DNA from: Qipengyuania aurantiaca
GTDB lineage: Bacteria; Pseudomonadota; Alphaproteobacteria; Sphingomonadales; Sphingomonadaceae
DNA length: 64,000 nt
Assembly (NCBI RefSeq): GCF_019711375.1
Contig: NZ_CP081295.1
Location: 1,240,001-1,304,000 of the forward strand
Direction: 5' to 3'
The notes beneath the pieces are model-generated. The model was given only the letters and a program-made list of their open reading frames with translations, was not told the origin of the DNA and made no database searches. The position numbers and the translations under genes were made by a program. Positions 1 to 8,209 of this stretch are shown piece by piece; positions within the stretch are counted from its first letter, which is position 1, and each line of letters begins with the position of its first letter.

Positions 1-1716
1 ACCGTCGCGGCCCAGCAGGTTCGGGCGCGGGCCGATCATCGAGAGCAGGCTCATCACCAGCTCCTCGCGGATCGGGTCGATCGGCGGGTTGGTCACCTGC
101 GCGAAGTTCTGCTTGAAATAATCGTAGAGCAGGCGGCTGCGCTCCGACAGGACCGCGATCGGCGTATCGGTGCCCATCGACCCGATCGGGTCCTCGCCAT
201 TGGCGGCCATCGGCTCGAGGAAGCGCGACAGGTCTTCCTGCGTATATCCGAAGGCCTGCTGGCGGTTGAGGAGCGGGATTTCGCTCGCGGCGATTTCCGA
301 CAGGTCCGGCTCGATATGATCGAGGTCGGCGAGCTTGTACTGCGCCTTTTCGAGCCACGCCTCGTAGGGCTCGGCAGCGGCGAGCTCGGCCTTGAGCTCC
401 TCGTCCTCGACGATGCGGCCTTCGTCCAAATCGATCAGCAGCATCTTGCCCGGCTGGAGGCGCCACTTGCGGGTGATGTCCTCCTCTTCGAACGGCAGCA
501 CGCCGCTTTCCGAGGCGAGCACGACGAGATCGTCCTTGGTCGTGCACCAGCGCGCAGGGCGAAGGCCGTTACGGTCGAGGCAGGCGCCGATCTGCTTGCC
601 GTCGGTAAAGCATACGGCGGCCGGGCCATCCCAGGGCTCCATCAGCGCGGCATGATATTCGTAGAATGCGCGGCGCGCAGGATCCATCAGCTCGTTCTTC
701 GCCCAGGCTTCGGGCATAAGCATCATCATCGCATGCGCGAGGCTGTAACCACCCGTCAGCAGCAGTTCGAGCGCATTGTCGAGGCAGGCCGTGTCCGACT
801 GGCCATGCGGGATCAGCGGCCACATCTTGTCGAGGTCGGCGCCCAGAAGGTCGCTTTCCATCGTGCGGCGGCGCGCTTCCATCCAGTTCACATTGCCGCG
901 AACCGTGTTGATCTCCCCATTATGCGCCATGAAGCGATAGGGGTGGGCGAGCCGCCAGCTGGGGAAGGTGTTGGTGCTGAAACGCTGGTGGACGAGGCCG
1001 AGCGCGGAAACGCAATCGGGATTGCGCAAATCGTCGTAGAAACTGCCGACCTGGTTCGCCAGCAGCAGCCCCTTGTAGACGACCGTGCGGCTGTTGAAGC
1101 TCGGGATATAAGCCTGGCTGAGGCCCGGGATATTATGCTTGGCCTCAAGCGCGGCGAGCGGGTTCAGCGTCTGCTTGCGGATCACCACCAGCTTGCGCTC
1201 GAACGCCTCGCGGCTGGCGCAGTTCATGCCCCGGGCGATCACGCATTGGCGGATGACCGGCATGGAAGCGATGACCGCATCGCCAAGCCCGTCGAGCGTG
1301 GTTGGCACGTCGCGCCAGCCGACGACACGTTGGCCTTCCTTTTCGGCGAAACGTTCGAGCTGGCTCTCGACGAACTGCCGCGCCTCTTCTTCCTGCGGGA
1401 GGAAGCACATAGCGAGCGCGTAATCGCCTTCCGCCGGCAGGTCGTATTCATGCGCCTCGGCCCATTTGCGGATGAGCGGGTCGGGCGTCTGGATGAGGAT
1501 GCCCGCGCCATCGCCCAGCAGCGGGTCCGCCCCCACCGCGCCGCGATGGTCGAGATTGGCGAGGATGGTGAGTGCCTGCTCGATAATCGCGTGGCTCTTA
1601 TTGCCCTTGATATGCGCGACCATGCCGACGCCGCAGGCATCGTGTTCGTTGCGCGGATCGTAAAGGCCCTGGGTAAGGGGGCCTTCGCCGGGGTTATGAT
1701 GAGCCTGAACCTGCAT
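1..1716 (-). CDS. gltB: Glutamate synthase (NADPH) large subunit, N-terminal 572 codons (runs off the left edge)
   Basis: Large subunit of glutamate synthase, which makes two glutamates from glutamine and 2-oxoglutarate during ammonia assimilation. The reading frame is open from ATG at 1714-1716 to the window edge. The start is supported by a GGAGGA ribosome site 11 bases upstream. The protein begins with the class II glutamine amidotransferase signature (YDPRNEHDACGVG). Cys28 would become the N-terminal nucleophile after removal of a 27-residue propeptide, which is normal for GltB. The last visible residues (PPIDPIREELVMS, then IGPRPNLLG) are the conserved stretch before the FMN-binding synthase domain, so about 900 C-terminal residues lie outside. 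No gltD is visible on this side. Family identity is certain; the cofactor (NADPH rather than ferredoxin) is inferred from the usual proteobacterial enzyme. Confidence 0.97.
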   Translation of the reverse strand, partial: MQVQAHHNPGEGPLTQGLYDPRNEHDACGVGMVAHIKGNKSHAIIEQALTILANLDHRGAVGADPLLGDGAGILIQTPDPLIRKWAEAHEYDLPAEGDYALAMCFLPQEEEARQFVESQLERFAEKEGQRVVGWRDVPTTLDGLGDAVIASMPVIRQCVIARGMNCASREAFERKLVVIRKQTLNPLAALEAKHNIPGLSQAYIPSFNSRTVVYKGLLLANQVGSFYDDLRNPDCVSALGLVHQRFSTNTFPSWRLAHPYRFMAHNGEINTVRGNVNWMEARRRTMESDLLGADLDKMWPLIPHGQSDTACLDNALELLLTGGYSLAHAMMMLMPEAWAKNELMDPARRAFYEYHAALMEPWDGPAAVCFTDGKQIGACLDRNGLRPARWCTTKDDLVVLASESGVLPFEEEDITRKWRLQPGKMLLIDLDEGRIVEDEELKAELAAAEPYEAWLEKAQYKLADLDHIEPDLSEIAASEIPLLNRQQAFGYTQEDLSRFLEPMAANGEDPIGSMGTDTPIAVLSERSRLLYDYFKQNFAQVTNPPIDPIREELVMSLLSMIGPRPNLLGRDG

Positions 1717-1967
1717 TCGCCGAAGCGTCCTCCTGACCGGCGTTCCTGCGCAAACCCAAGCGGTTTGTGGGGAACGCGGAAATTGTGCAGCGCCGCACGA
1801 CGGCGCCCGCCAAAATGTCGCGAGGCTTCCTATTGGAGGTAACAAAGCGGTTTTGCAACCGGCGGAAGGTTTAGGAAAATTTCACGCAGGCCAAGAATTG
1901 CCGATTCCTGCCGCATTGCAGCATTGGGCAGCATGGCGAATAGGTATCCGCTGCGATGGGCTGTTGC
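1717..1967 (-). promoter_or_regulatory. gltB leader and presumed promoter region
   Basis: This is the 251-base gap between the gltB start and the stop of the upstream acidic membrane protein, both on the minus strand. It holds the GGAGGA ribosome site for gltB at 1728-1733 (plus strand TCCTCC). I see no riboswitch-like fold and no convincing terminator, so readthrough from the upstream gene cannot be excluded. Confidence 0.4.
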
Positions 1968-3161
1968 CTAGTCGCGCCGGTTGACCTGACCCAAGCGGTC
2001 GAGCGCGCTGCGCAAGGCGGCCTGCGCGTCGGTCTGGGAGGGCGCGGCGCCACCGTCTTCAGCCTCTTCGTCCGAAACCTCTTCATCGTCGTCGGTGCCA
2101 AAAGCGGCACCGGGCGGCTGCGGCATCCGGCGACTGGCCTCGCGGCGCAGGAAGGCGATCACGGGATCGTCGTCGGAGGCTTCCGGGAGGCTGGCGTCCT
2201 CTTTTTCGACCGCGCCATCGAAGTCCGGATCGTCATCGAGCACGGTTTCGCGAGTCATGGGGATCGGCTGGGGCGCAGGGCGGCGCGCTGCTTCTTCGCT
2301 TGTCGCAACCATCGACTTGTGCGCTTCAAGCGCGCCTTCGAGGCGGTCCAGCAGGGCTTCGAGGCTCATGTCGCCCATCGGCGTGACGGCCTCGGTATCG
2401 GTATCGGTATCGGTATCGGCCTCTTCATCGACCGGCGCTTGCGCTGCTTCGGTCTCGGGTTCGGCAAACTCCTCGAACGCCGCGTATTCGACGGTCTCCT
2501 CGTGGACCTCTTCGAATTCGGCGAACTCATACTCCGTTTGCGTGTCGGTCACTTCGGCGGCATCAGGCTCGATTGTCGCCTCTACTTCGACATTCTGCGG
2601 GTCTTCCGAGGGCGCATAATCGCCATCCATCTCGGCATAGACCGCGTCAAAGTCCTGTTCGGGCGTAGCGACGGGTTCGTCGTCGACGGTGAATTCCTGC
2701 TCGTACCGCTCCTCGCCATCCCGCGCCTCGCGAGGCGGTGCGCTGATGGCGATGCCTTCCTCGCCGATATCTTCGCGCGCGGAGAAGACGCGGCGGCGGC
2801 GCGGCTGCTCGAAGTCCTCGGCCTCCGTCTCGTCACTCCAGGCGCTTTCGTCATGCACTTCGAAGCCGGGCGCAAAGGCGCGCGGGGCGGTGGCGGCGGC
2901 AACGCGCGCGGCGACCGCTATGCCGAGGAACAGGCCGAAGAGCGCGACCACGCCGCAGATCACGGCGACACCAGCCGGGCTGACCGGAGGCGCGAACATG
3001 GGGTCGAGGCGGGCAAGGCCGGTGCTCTGGGAGATCAGCGCGTGGACATGGGGCGGCATGAGCCACAGCCCGCCGCCCAGCAGCAGCGCGAACCACGCGC
3101 CGATGGCCGGTTTGAACCATGCCCGGCCCATGAGGCCGGTGTTGTCGAAGCTGTCGCTCAT
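1968..3161 (-). CDS. Acidic, low-complexity two-helix membrane protein of unknown function
   Basis: A 397-residue protein with two predicted transmembrane helices near the N-terminus (about residues 18-36 and 62-85), separated by a short loop. A long, very acidic, Glu/Asp/Ala-rich cytoplasmic or periplasmic tail follows. A run of four Thr-Asp pairs in the tail is encoded by a perfect hexanucleotide repeat (four copies of GGTATC on the plus strand, 2394-2417). The tail is punctuated by conserved-looking segments such as SLEALLDRLEGALEAH and QAALRSALDRLGQ, which could be short amphipathic helices. Coding bias and the signal-like start support a real gene. I recognise no family and assign no function. 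It lies upstream of gltB on the same strand, but the 250-base gap makes a shared operon uncertain. Confidence 0.8.
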   Translation of the reverse strand: MSDSFDNTGLMGRAWFKPAIGAWFALLLGGGLWLMPPHVHALISQSTGLARLDPMFAPPVSPAGVAVICGVVALFGLFLGIAVAARVAAATAPRAFAPGFEVHDESAWSDETEAEDFEQPRRRRVFSAREDIGEEGIAISAPPREARDGEERYEQEFTVDDEPVATPEQDFDAVYAEMDGDYAPSEDPQNVEVEATIEPDAAEVTDTQTEYEFAEFEEVHEETVEYAAFEEFAEPETEAAQAPVDEEADTDTDTDTEAVTPMGDMSLEALLDRLEGALEAHKSMVATSEEAARRPAPQPIPMTRETVLDDDPDFDGAVEKEDASLPEASDDDPVIAFLRREASRRMPQPPGAAFGTDDDEEVSDEEAEDGGAAPSQTDAQAALRSALDRLGQVNRRD

Positions 3162-3407
3162 TCGGTTCCTGTCTGGCGCTGGGCCGTGCCTGTCTTCGCC
3201 CTTCGCGCTAGGCTCGCTTGGTTAACTTTGATCTAACGATGCCTGTTCCCGGCAGCTTGTGCAATTGGCGAAACGCTTTGTCCCGCAATGCCGTAACGGC
3301 AGATTTCGGGCAGTTGCGCCCCTTTGATCCATGCGCCATGAGGTCCCCGCACACCGCGCAGGCGAGAGTCGCGCGGCAACCTACACGTATGCCAAGGAGA
3401 GCGATGA

Positions 3408-3857
3408 ATGAGCCCCCAGGACGTAGCAGCCAAGGTCGGTGAACAGGTCGGCACCAGCGATTGGGTCGAGATGACGCAGGAGCGCATCAACCAGTTCGCC
3501 GAAGCCACCGGCGACCACCAGTTCATCCATGTGAACGAGGAAGCGGCCAAGATGACGCCCTTCGGCGGCACCATCGCCCACGGCTTCCTGACGCTTTCGA
3601 TGATCCCCTACCTCACCGCGAACAGCGACGTCCCGCGGGTCGACGGAATCAAGATGGCCGTGAACTACGGCGGCAACAAGACGCGCTTCATCAACCCGGT
3701 CCGTTCGGGCAAGCGCATTCGCGGCCACTGGAAGATGCTCGAAATGACCGAAAAGCGTCCCGGCCAGTGGCAGCAGACCATGGAGATCACCATCGAGATC
3801 GAAGGCGAGGACAAGCCCGCGCTGATCTGCGAATGGATGACCATGTATTTCGTGTGA
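3408..3857 (+). CDS. MaoC-like (R)-specific enoyl-CoA hydratase
   Basis: A 149-residue single hot-dog domain protein of the MaoC/NodN dehydratase family, which hydrates trans-2-enoyl-CoA or related thioesters. The hydratase motif is visible as GDHQFIHVN followed by PFGGTIAHGFLTLS, carrying the catalytic Asp and His. Length matches stand-alone family members. ATG at 3408 follows AAGGAGA at 3393-3399, which fixes the start. A thiolase lies 200 bases downstream on the same strand, consistent with a role in acyl-CoA metabolism (beta-oxidation or hydroxyacyl-CoA supply), although substrate cannot be read from sequence. A small minus-strand gene sits between the two, so they are probably separate transcription units. 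Confidence 0.93.
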   Translation: MSPQDVAAKVGEQVGTSDWVEMTQERINQFAEATGDHQFIHVNEEAAKMTPFGGTIAHGFLTLSMIPYLTANSDVPRVDGIKMAVNYGGNKTRFINPVRSGKRIRGHWKMLEMTEKRPGQWQQTMEITIEIEGEDKPALICEWMTMYFV

Positions 3858-4031
3858 TCAAGTTCTCATCTCTACTCGTATCGGACCGACGGTGTCGTCA
3901 TCGCAATCGAACGGGTTCCGATCGAACTTACACCGTGGGTCTGCGAAGTAGAGCGCACCCAGGTAAATAAGAGCGCAGATCGCAGCCGCCAGAATCAGCA
4001 AGTGCAGAATTCTCATTCGGCGCTTATACAT
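3858..4031 (-). CDS. Small single-pass membrane protein (57 aa), function unknown
   Basis: This short minus-strand gene abuts the MaoC stop codon tail to tail. The protein has a basic start (MYKRRMRI), one clean hydrophobic helix (about residues 8-29) and a soluble tail with two cysteines within [10 protein letters not shown], which could pair outside the cytoplasm. The ATG at 4029-4031 is preceded by GAGGGG five bases upstream; an in-frame GTG at 4050-4052 would add seven residues. The stretch is visibly less GC-rich than the flanking genes, which can mark a recent or lineage-specific gene. The positive-inside start, helix and ribosome site argue for a real gene. No family recognised. Confidence 0.55.
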   Translation of the reverse strand: MYKRRMRILHLLILAAAICALIYLGALYFADPRCKFDRNPFDCDDDTVGPIRVEMRT

Positions 4032-4058
4032 AGACCCCTCAGCCAAGGACACCTCATC

Positions 4059-5240
4059 ATGTCACGTGACGCAGTCATCGTTTCCACCGCCCGTACCGGT
4101 ATGGGCAAGGCCTATAAGGGCGCCTTCAACTCCACCCCCGGCGCGACGCTCGGCTCCTATGCGCTGAAGCCCGCCATCGAGCGTGCCGGTATCGACGCCG
4201 GCGAGCTTGACGACGTGCTCTGGGGCGCCGCGCTCCAGCAGGGTGCGCAGGCCGGCAACCTTGCCCGCCAAGTCGCGCTGCGTGCCGGTTGCCCGATCGG
4301 CGTGTCGGGCATGACCATCGATCGCCAGTGCTCCTCGGGCCTGATGACGATCGCTACGGCGGCCAAGCAGGTCATCACCGACCGCATGCAGATCGTCGGC
4401 GCGGGCGGCCAGGAATCGATCAGCCTCGTGCAGACCAAGGAAATGCGCGTGATGCCCGATCCCGAGCTGATCGCGATGCACGGCGCCATCTACATGCCGA
4501 TGCTGCAGACTGCAGAGACGGTCGCCCAGCGCTATGGCATCAGCCGCGAAGCGCAGGACGAATACGCGCTCCAGAGCCAGCAGCGCACCGCCGCCGCTCA
4601 GGAAGCGGGCATCTTCGACGACGAAATCGTCTCGGTCAGCACCAAGCACAAGGTGCAGAACAAGGAGACGGGCGAGATCACCGACGAGGACGTGACCATC
4701 GCCAAGGATGAGGGCAACCGCCCCTCGACCACGCTCGAAGGCCTCGCCTCGCTCCAGCCGGTCATGGGGCCGGGCACATCGATCACGGCAGGTAACGCCA
4801 GCCAGCTGTCCGACGGTTCGGCCGCGGTCATCGTGATGGAAGCCAAGGAAGCCGAGAAGCGTGGCCTCAACCCGCTCGGCCGTTACATCGGCATGGCGGT
4901 TGCCGGGACGGAGCCCGACGAAATGGGCATCGGCCCGATCTTCGCCATCCCCAAGCTGCTCGAACGCTTCGACATGAAGATCGAGGATATCGACCTGTGG
5001 GAACTGAACGAAGCCTTTGCGGTGCAGGTGCTCTACTGCCGCGACAAGCTGGGCATCGACAACGACAAGCTCAACGTCAACGGCGGCTCGATCTCGATCG
5101 GCCACCCCTATGGCATGACCGGCGCGCGCTGCGTCGGCCACATCCTGCGTGAAGGCCAGCGCCGCAAGGCGAAGTACGGCGTCGTCACCATGTGCGTCGG
5201 CGGCGGCATGGGTGCAGCGGGGCTGTTTGAAATCTTCTAA
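4059..5240 (+). CDS. Acetyl-CoA C-acyltransferase (thiolase)
   Basis: A 393-residue thiolase, the usual length for the family. It cleaves 3-ketoacyl-CoA with CoA, or runs in reverse to condense two acetyl-CoA. All catalytic elements are present: nucleophile Cys91 in DRQCSSGL, the NEAFA motif, His349 in [10 protein letters not shown] and the acid/base Cys379 in [13 protein letters not shown] at 4059 follows AAGGAC; a longer in-frame start at 4002 lies inside the opposing small gene and lacks a ribosome site. The neighbouring MaoC hydratase suggests fatty-acid oxidation or hydroxyalkanoate metabolism. Sequence alone does not separate FadA-like from PhaA-like function here. Confidence 0.95.
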   Translation: MSRDAVIVSTARTGMGKAYKGAFNSTPGATLGSYALKPAIERAGIDAGELDDVLWGAALQQGAQAGNLARQVALRAGCPIGVSGMTIDRQCSSGLMTIATAAKQVITDRMQIVGAGGQESISLVQTKEMRVMPDPELIAMHGAIYMPMLQTAETVAQRYGISREAQDEYALQSQQRTAAAQEAGIFDDEIVSVSTKHKVQNKETGEITDEDVTIAKDEGNRPSTTLEGLASLQPVMGPGTSITAGNASQLSDGSAAVIVMEAKEAEKRGLNPLGRYIGMAVAGTEPDEMGIGPIFAIPKLLERFDMKIEDIDLWELNEAFAVQVLYCRDKLGIDNDKLNVNGGSISIGHPYGMTGARCVGHILREGQRRKAKYGVVTMCVGGGMGAAGLFEIF

Positions 5241-5257
5241 GCAAACGAGGTGAAACG

Positions 5258-6208
5258 ATGACCGAGCGGTGGCCCAAACTCGACTACGAGGCCGACCGCT
5301 CGGTCATCGAAAGCCTTCACGCCTATCTGCAGGTCATTGGCAAGCTGCCCACGCGCGGCATTCGCTGGTGCAACCATAGCTGGCACCTCGCCCTGCGCGT
5401 GGTGCCACGCGGCTTTCGCAGCTATCCGGTCGAAATGCCCGGCGGCGAGGCGGAGATCATCTTCGACTGCCTGTCGAGCGAGGTGGCCATCGAGACCTCG
5501 ACCGGCTTTGCCGATGGTTTCGAGGTCGAGGGCCAGACGGTCGCAAATTTCCACGAGCAGCTGTCCGAACTCCTCTCGCTCGCCGGGGTCGAAACCTCGA
5601 TCGACGGCGCGCCGAACGAGGTGGAGGAGGCCGTGCCTTTTGCCCGCGACGACCGCGAACGAGAATGGGACGTGGCGACGCTCGCCCGCATCCACCGCGC
5701 CTTTTCCGATGTGAACCGTGTCTTCGAAGCGTTCCGTACCAGCTTCGTCGGCAAGTCCTCGCCCAGCCACCTCTTCTGGGGCAGCTTCGACCTTGCCGTG
5801 ACCCGTTTCTCGGGCCGCGAAGCGCCGCTCCATCCGGGCGGCTTTCCCAACCTGCCGGACGAGGTGACACGCGAAGCCTATAGCCACGAGGTCGCCAGCG
5901 CCGGGTTCTGGCTCGGCGGCGGCGGGGTCGATGAGGCAGCGTTCTACGCCTATGGTTACCCTACCCCCGATGGGTTCGCGGATGCGGAAGTGCAGCCGAA
6001 GGCGGCGTATTGGCTGGCCGACTTAGGCGAATTCGTCCTGCCTTACGATGCCGTCAGAACCAGCGATGATCCTGAAGCCACGCTGATGGCCTTCCTCGAA
6101 AGCGCTTACGCTGCGGTCGCCGACAAGGGCGAATGGCCGCGCGAGACACTAGAGATCCCGCGCGGCCGGTTCGGCGTGCCCTATGACGTGGCCGCCGAAA
6201 GGAAATAG
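5258..6208 (+). CDS. DUF5996 family protein
   Basis: A 316-residue soluble protein with the DUF5996 hallmark N-terminus (WPKLDYEADRSVIESLHAYLQVIGKLP) and typical length for the family. The function of the family is not established. It starts 17 bases after the thiolase stop with GAGGTG as ribosome site, so it is probably co-transcribed with the thiolase. There is no signal peptide or membrane helix. The C-terminal half contains several Trp/Tyr/Gly-rich segments (FWLGGGGVDEAAFYAYGYP) typical of a beta-rich fold. The gene is intact and composition matches its neighbours. Confidence 0.88.
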   Translation: MTERWPKLDYEADRSVIESLHAYLQVIGKLPTRGIRWCNHSWHLALRVVPRGFRSYPVEMPGGEAEIIFDCLSSEVAIETSTGFADGFEVEGQTVANFHEQLSELLSLAGVETSIDGAPNEVEEAVPFARDDREREWDVATLARIHRAFSDVNRVFEAFRTSFVGKSSPSHLFWGSFDLAVTRFSGREAPLHPGGFPNLPDEVTREAYSHEVASAGFWLGGGGVDEAAFYAYGYPTPDGFADAEVQPKAAYWLADLGEFVLPYDAVRTSDDPEATLMAFLESAYAAVADKGEWPRETLEIPRGRFGVPYDVAAERK

Positions 6209-6217
6209 GTCTTCAGA

Positions 6218-6979
6218 TCAGTGGCGCGCGATGCGTCCCGATCCGTTGCGGCTCTCGCGCACAATGCGGTCGGCCGAACGGTAGAGGATTTCGCCTGAGC
6301 CGCTGAGCACGGCATCGAGCTCTCCGACATTGCCGGCCTTGATCGTGCCAGACCCGTTGATCGTGGCATCGAGCCGCGCGACCGACCCCATGTGGATGGC
6401 TCCCGACCCTTCGATATCGGCGTCGACAAAGCTCATGCGCGCCGGTGCCAGGTCGATATCGCCCGACCCGCCGATCAGCGCGCGGACAGTGCGGACCGAA
6501 CCGCCCAGTTCGATATCGCCCGACCCGCCGATCTCCAGCGCGATGGCCTCGGCGTTCCAGCCATCGAAACGCACGTCGCCGCTGGCGTTGATACGCACCT
6601 TTTCGAGGCTCGGCACGGTGAGGAAGGCCGTGATCCCCTTGCGCGTGCGGAAGCTGCCGCTGGTGGAGAAGGTCAGCTCGCCATCGCGGCGCTTCGTTTC
6701 GACAAGGCCGATGATGTTGTCCTCGGCGCGGATCGTGAGTGAGGGTGCGCCCTGTCGGACGACGACGTTGACCGCGCCATCGATCGCCAGCGTGTCGAAA
6801 GCGCGAATGTCGCGGCGCTCTTCGACGACGACACCCGAACCGGTAATCATGGGCGTGCCGTTGGAATAGGTGGTGGAGCTCCACGTGCGTTCGACAGTGC
6901 GTGTCTGGGCATGGGCGGAGACGGCGAGCAGGGCCACGGCGGAGGCGGTGAGGCCGAGGAATTTCATACGGTCAATCAT
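6218..6979 (-). CDS. Secreted GIN-domain (DUF2807) protein
   Basis: A 253-residue exported protein with a signal peptide (MKFLGLTASAVALLAVSAHA), a short linker and a head-GIN domain. This is a right-handed beta-helix made of repeated short strands, visible as a ladder of glycine-rich turns (GGSGDIELGG, GGSGDIDLAP, EGSGAIHMGS, NGSGTIKAGN, SGSGEILYRS). Members of this family are periplasmic or surface-exposed and of unknown function. Of the three clustered ATG codons, the one at 6977-6979 has AAGGGAG at proper spacing; the first ATG touches the ribosome site. It is divergent from the downstream esterase gene and could share its regulation. Convergent with the DUF5996 gene. Confidence 0.88.
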   Translation of the reverse strand: MIDRMKFLGLTASAVALLAVSAHAQTRTVERTWSSTTYSNGTPMITGSGVVVEERRDIRAFDTLAIDGAVNVVVRQGAPSLTIRAEDNIIGLVETKRRDGELTFSTSGSFRTRKGITAFLTVPSLEKVRINASGDVRFDGWNAEAIALEIGGSGDIELGGSVRTVRALIGGSGDIDLAPARMSFVDADIEGSGAIHMGSVARLDATINGSGTIKAGNVGELDAVLSGSGEILYRSADRIVRESRNGSGRIARH

Positions 6980-6997
6980 GGGCATCTCCCTTCAATT

Positions 6998-7061
6998 ACA
7001 TTTGTCATCAATAGCGCCGTGGCGTCCGGCGCGACAAGAACGCTGGTCCGATTACAAATGT
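6998..7061. promoter_or_regulatory. Two ACA-NN-TGT dyads upstream of the GIN-domain gene
   Basis: Two short dyads, TTACATTTGTCA (core 6998-7005) and ATTACAAATGTCG (core 7054-7061), are spaced 56 bases apart just upstream of the minus-strand start. BlaI/MecI-type repressors bind TACA-NN-TGTA elements, so these are candidate repressor sites. The flanks match only one half of that consensus and no such repressor gene is in the window. Tentative. Confidence 0.3.
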
Positions 7062-7086
7062 CGTTGGTCGAGCTGCTTCCGAGCGT

Positions 7087-7150
7087 AATATCGAAAATCG
7101 ATATTGCAACTTGCCGAAAAGCGATGCGGCGAATATTGAAAATCAATAAA
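7087..7150. promoter_or_regulatory. Pair of AATATCGA-type inverted-repeat operators before the esterase gene
   Basis: AATATCGAAAATCGATATT at 7087-7105 is a perfect 8-base inverted repeat around AAA. A second copy at 7132-7150, with arms AATATTGA and TCAATAAA around the same AAA spacer, matches in six of eight paired positions. The centres are 45 bases apart, and the second copy ends 22 bases before the esterase start. Two related dyads in one promoter strongly suggest a transcription factor site. The regulator is not identifiable here. Confidence 0.55.
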
Positions 7151-7172
7151 TTGCGAATCGCAGGAGTTCTTG

Positions 7173-8159
7173 ATGTCGCCTCTCACCCTGTTTCGGAATG
7201 CCGGTCTTGCCGTGGCTGCCCTCGCGGCAACCGGCCTTGCCACGCCTGCCGCGGCCAATCCCCAGCTCGCCTATATCGAAGGCGCGCGCGCCAGCATGGA
7301 GCGGCTTGAGCCGCGCCAGTTCCAGGCGGATGACATGCCTTACGAGCACACCGTCTCGATCGCCCTGCCGGCAAGCTATCATGCGCAGCCTGAGGCGACC
7401 TACCCGGTCGTCTGGGTCATGGACAACGCGCTGATGACACGGTCGGTTGTGGCGATGGTCGACCTGCTGGTTTCGGGCAATGACATGCCGGAAGTCATCG
7501 TGATCGGCGTGGGCAGCGACGAGACGGAGGGCCTCGCCGGCGTCCAGCGGCGCTACATGGATTTCTCGCCCCCGGTCGGCGGCAACTTTCTGCCCGACGG
7601 ACTCAACGGCAAGGTGTGGGACGAGGATGTCGGCGCTCTGCCGGAAATGCCGCAGCTGGCCGACAAATACCTCGCCTTCCTCGTCGACCAGCTGCGCCCG
7701 GCGCTGTGCGGGGAACTGCGCTGCGGCGAAAGTCACACGATCCACGGCCACTCGGCGGGCGGTATGTTCGCGGCCTATGCTCTGCTCGAGCGTCCCGGTG
7801 CCTTCGACCGCGCGATCCTTGGCAGCCCGTTCATGCGCGCCAATGGCGGAGCCGTGCTCGACCGCGAGGAGGCCTTTGCCGAAAGCGGCCAGTCGCTCCC
7901 GACCGATCTCTACATCGGGGTCGGCGGGGCGGAGGCCGACGAGTGGTTTCCTGCTGTCGCCGGGATTGTCCCCGGCACCGCTGAATTCGCCAACCGACTG
8001 ACCTTGCGCGGGTATGAAGGTCTGACCCTGAAAACCCGCTTCTACGACGGCGAGGACCACTATACCGTCGCGCCGCGCGTCATCATGGACGGGCTGAAAT
8101 ACCTGTTCCGCGAGGAAGCGGCGGCTATCGGTTCCTCCTGGCCGCAACGTCCCGAATAG
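7173..8159 (+). CDS. Secreted alpha/beta-hydrolase of the esterase D / ferri-siderophore esterase-like family
   Basis: A 328-residue exported hydrolase with a signal peptide ending near ATPAAA (about residue 27). The body has the putative-esterase (Pfam PF00756-like) pattern: YPVVWVMDNA strand, the nucleophile elbow GHSAGG with Ser194, and a C-terminal GEDHYT carrying the likely catalytic His. ATG at 7173 lies six bases after CAGGAG; a TTG directly in front is the only other option. Enzymes of this family cleave esters or siderophores in the periplasm; the substrate here is unknown. A pair of dyad operators lies immediately upstream, so expression is probably controlled by a dedicated repressor or activator. 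Confidence 0.88.
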   Translation: MSPLTLFRNAGLAVAALAATGLATPAAANPQLAYIEGARASMERLEPRQFQADDMPYEHTVSIALPASYHAQPEATYPVVWVMDNALMTRSVVAMVDLLVSGNDMPEVIVIGVGSDETEGLAGVQRRYMDFSPPVGGNFLPDGLNGKVWDEDVGALPEMPQLADKYLAFLVDQLRPALCGELRCGESHTIHGHSAGGMFAAYALLERPGAFDRAILGSPFMRANGGAVLDREEAFAESGQSLPTDLYIGVGGAEADEWFPAVAGIVPGTAEFANRLTLRGYEGLTLKTRFYDGEDHYTVAPRVIMDGLKYLFREEAAAIGSSWPQRPE

Positions 8160-8209
8160 GAACGGGCCGTCTCCTTGCAGCGTTTGGCGCATGAAGAGGA
8201 GAGCGCGTG

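Noticed and set aside
316..1842. Long plus-strand open frame opposite gltB
   Set aside because: Mirror of a clearly conserved gene on the other strand; composition-driven open frame in GC-rich DNA. The same applies to long frames opposite the acidic protein, esterase, glpD and putA genes.
2394..2417. CRISPR-like or regulatory tandem repeat (GGTATC four times)
   Set aside because: Units are six bases, in frame inside a coding gene, and encode a Thr-Asp run; it is a simple coding microsatellite.
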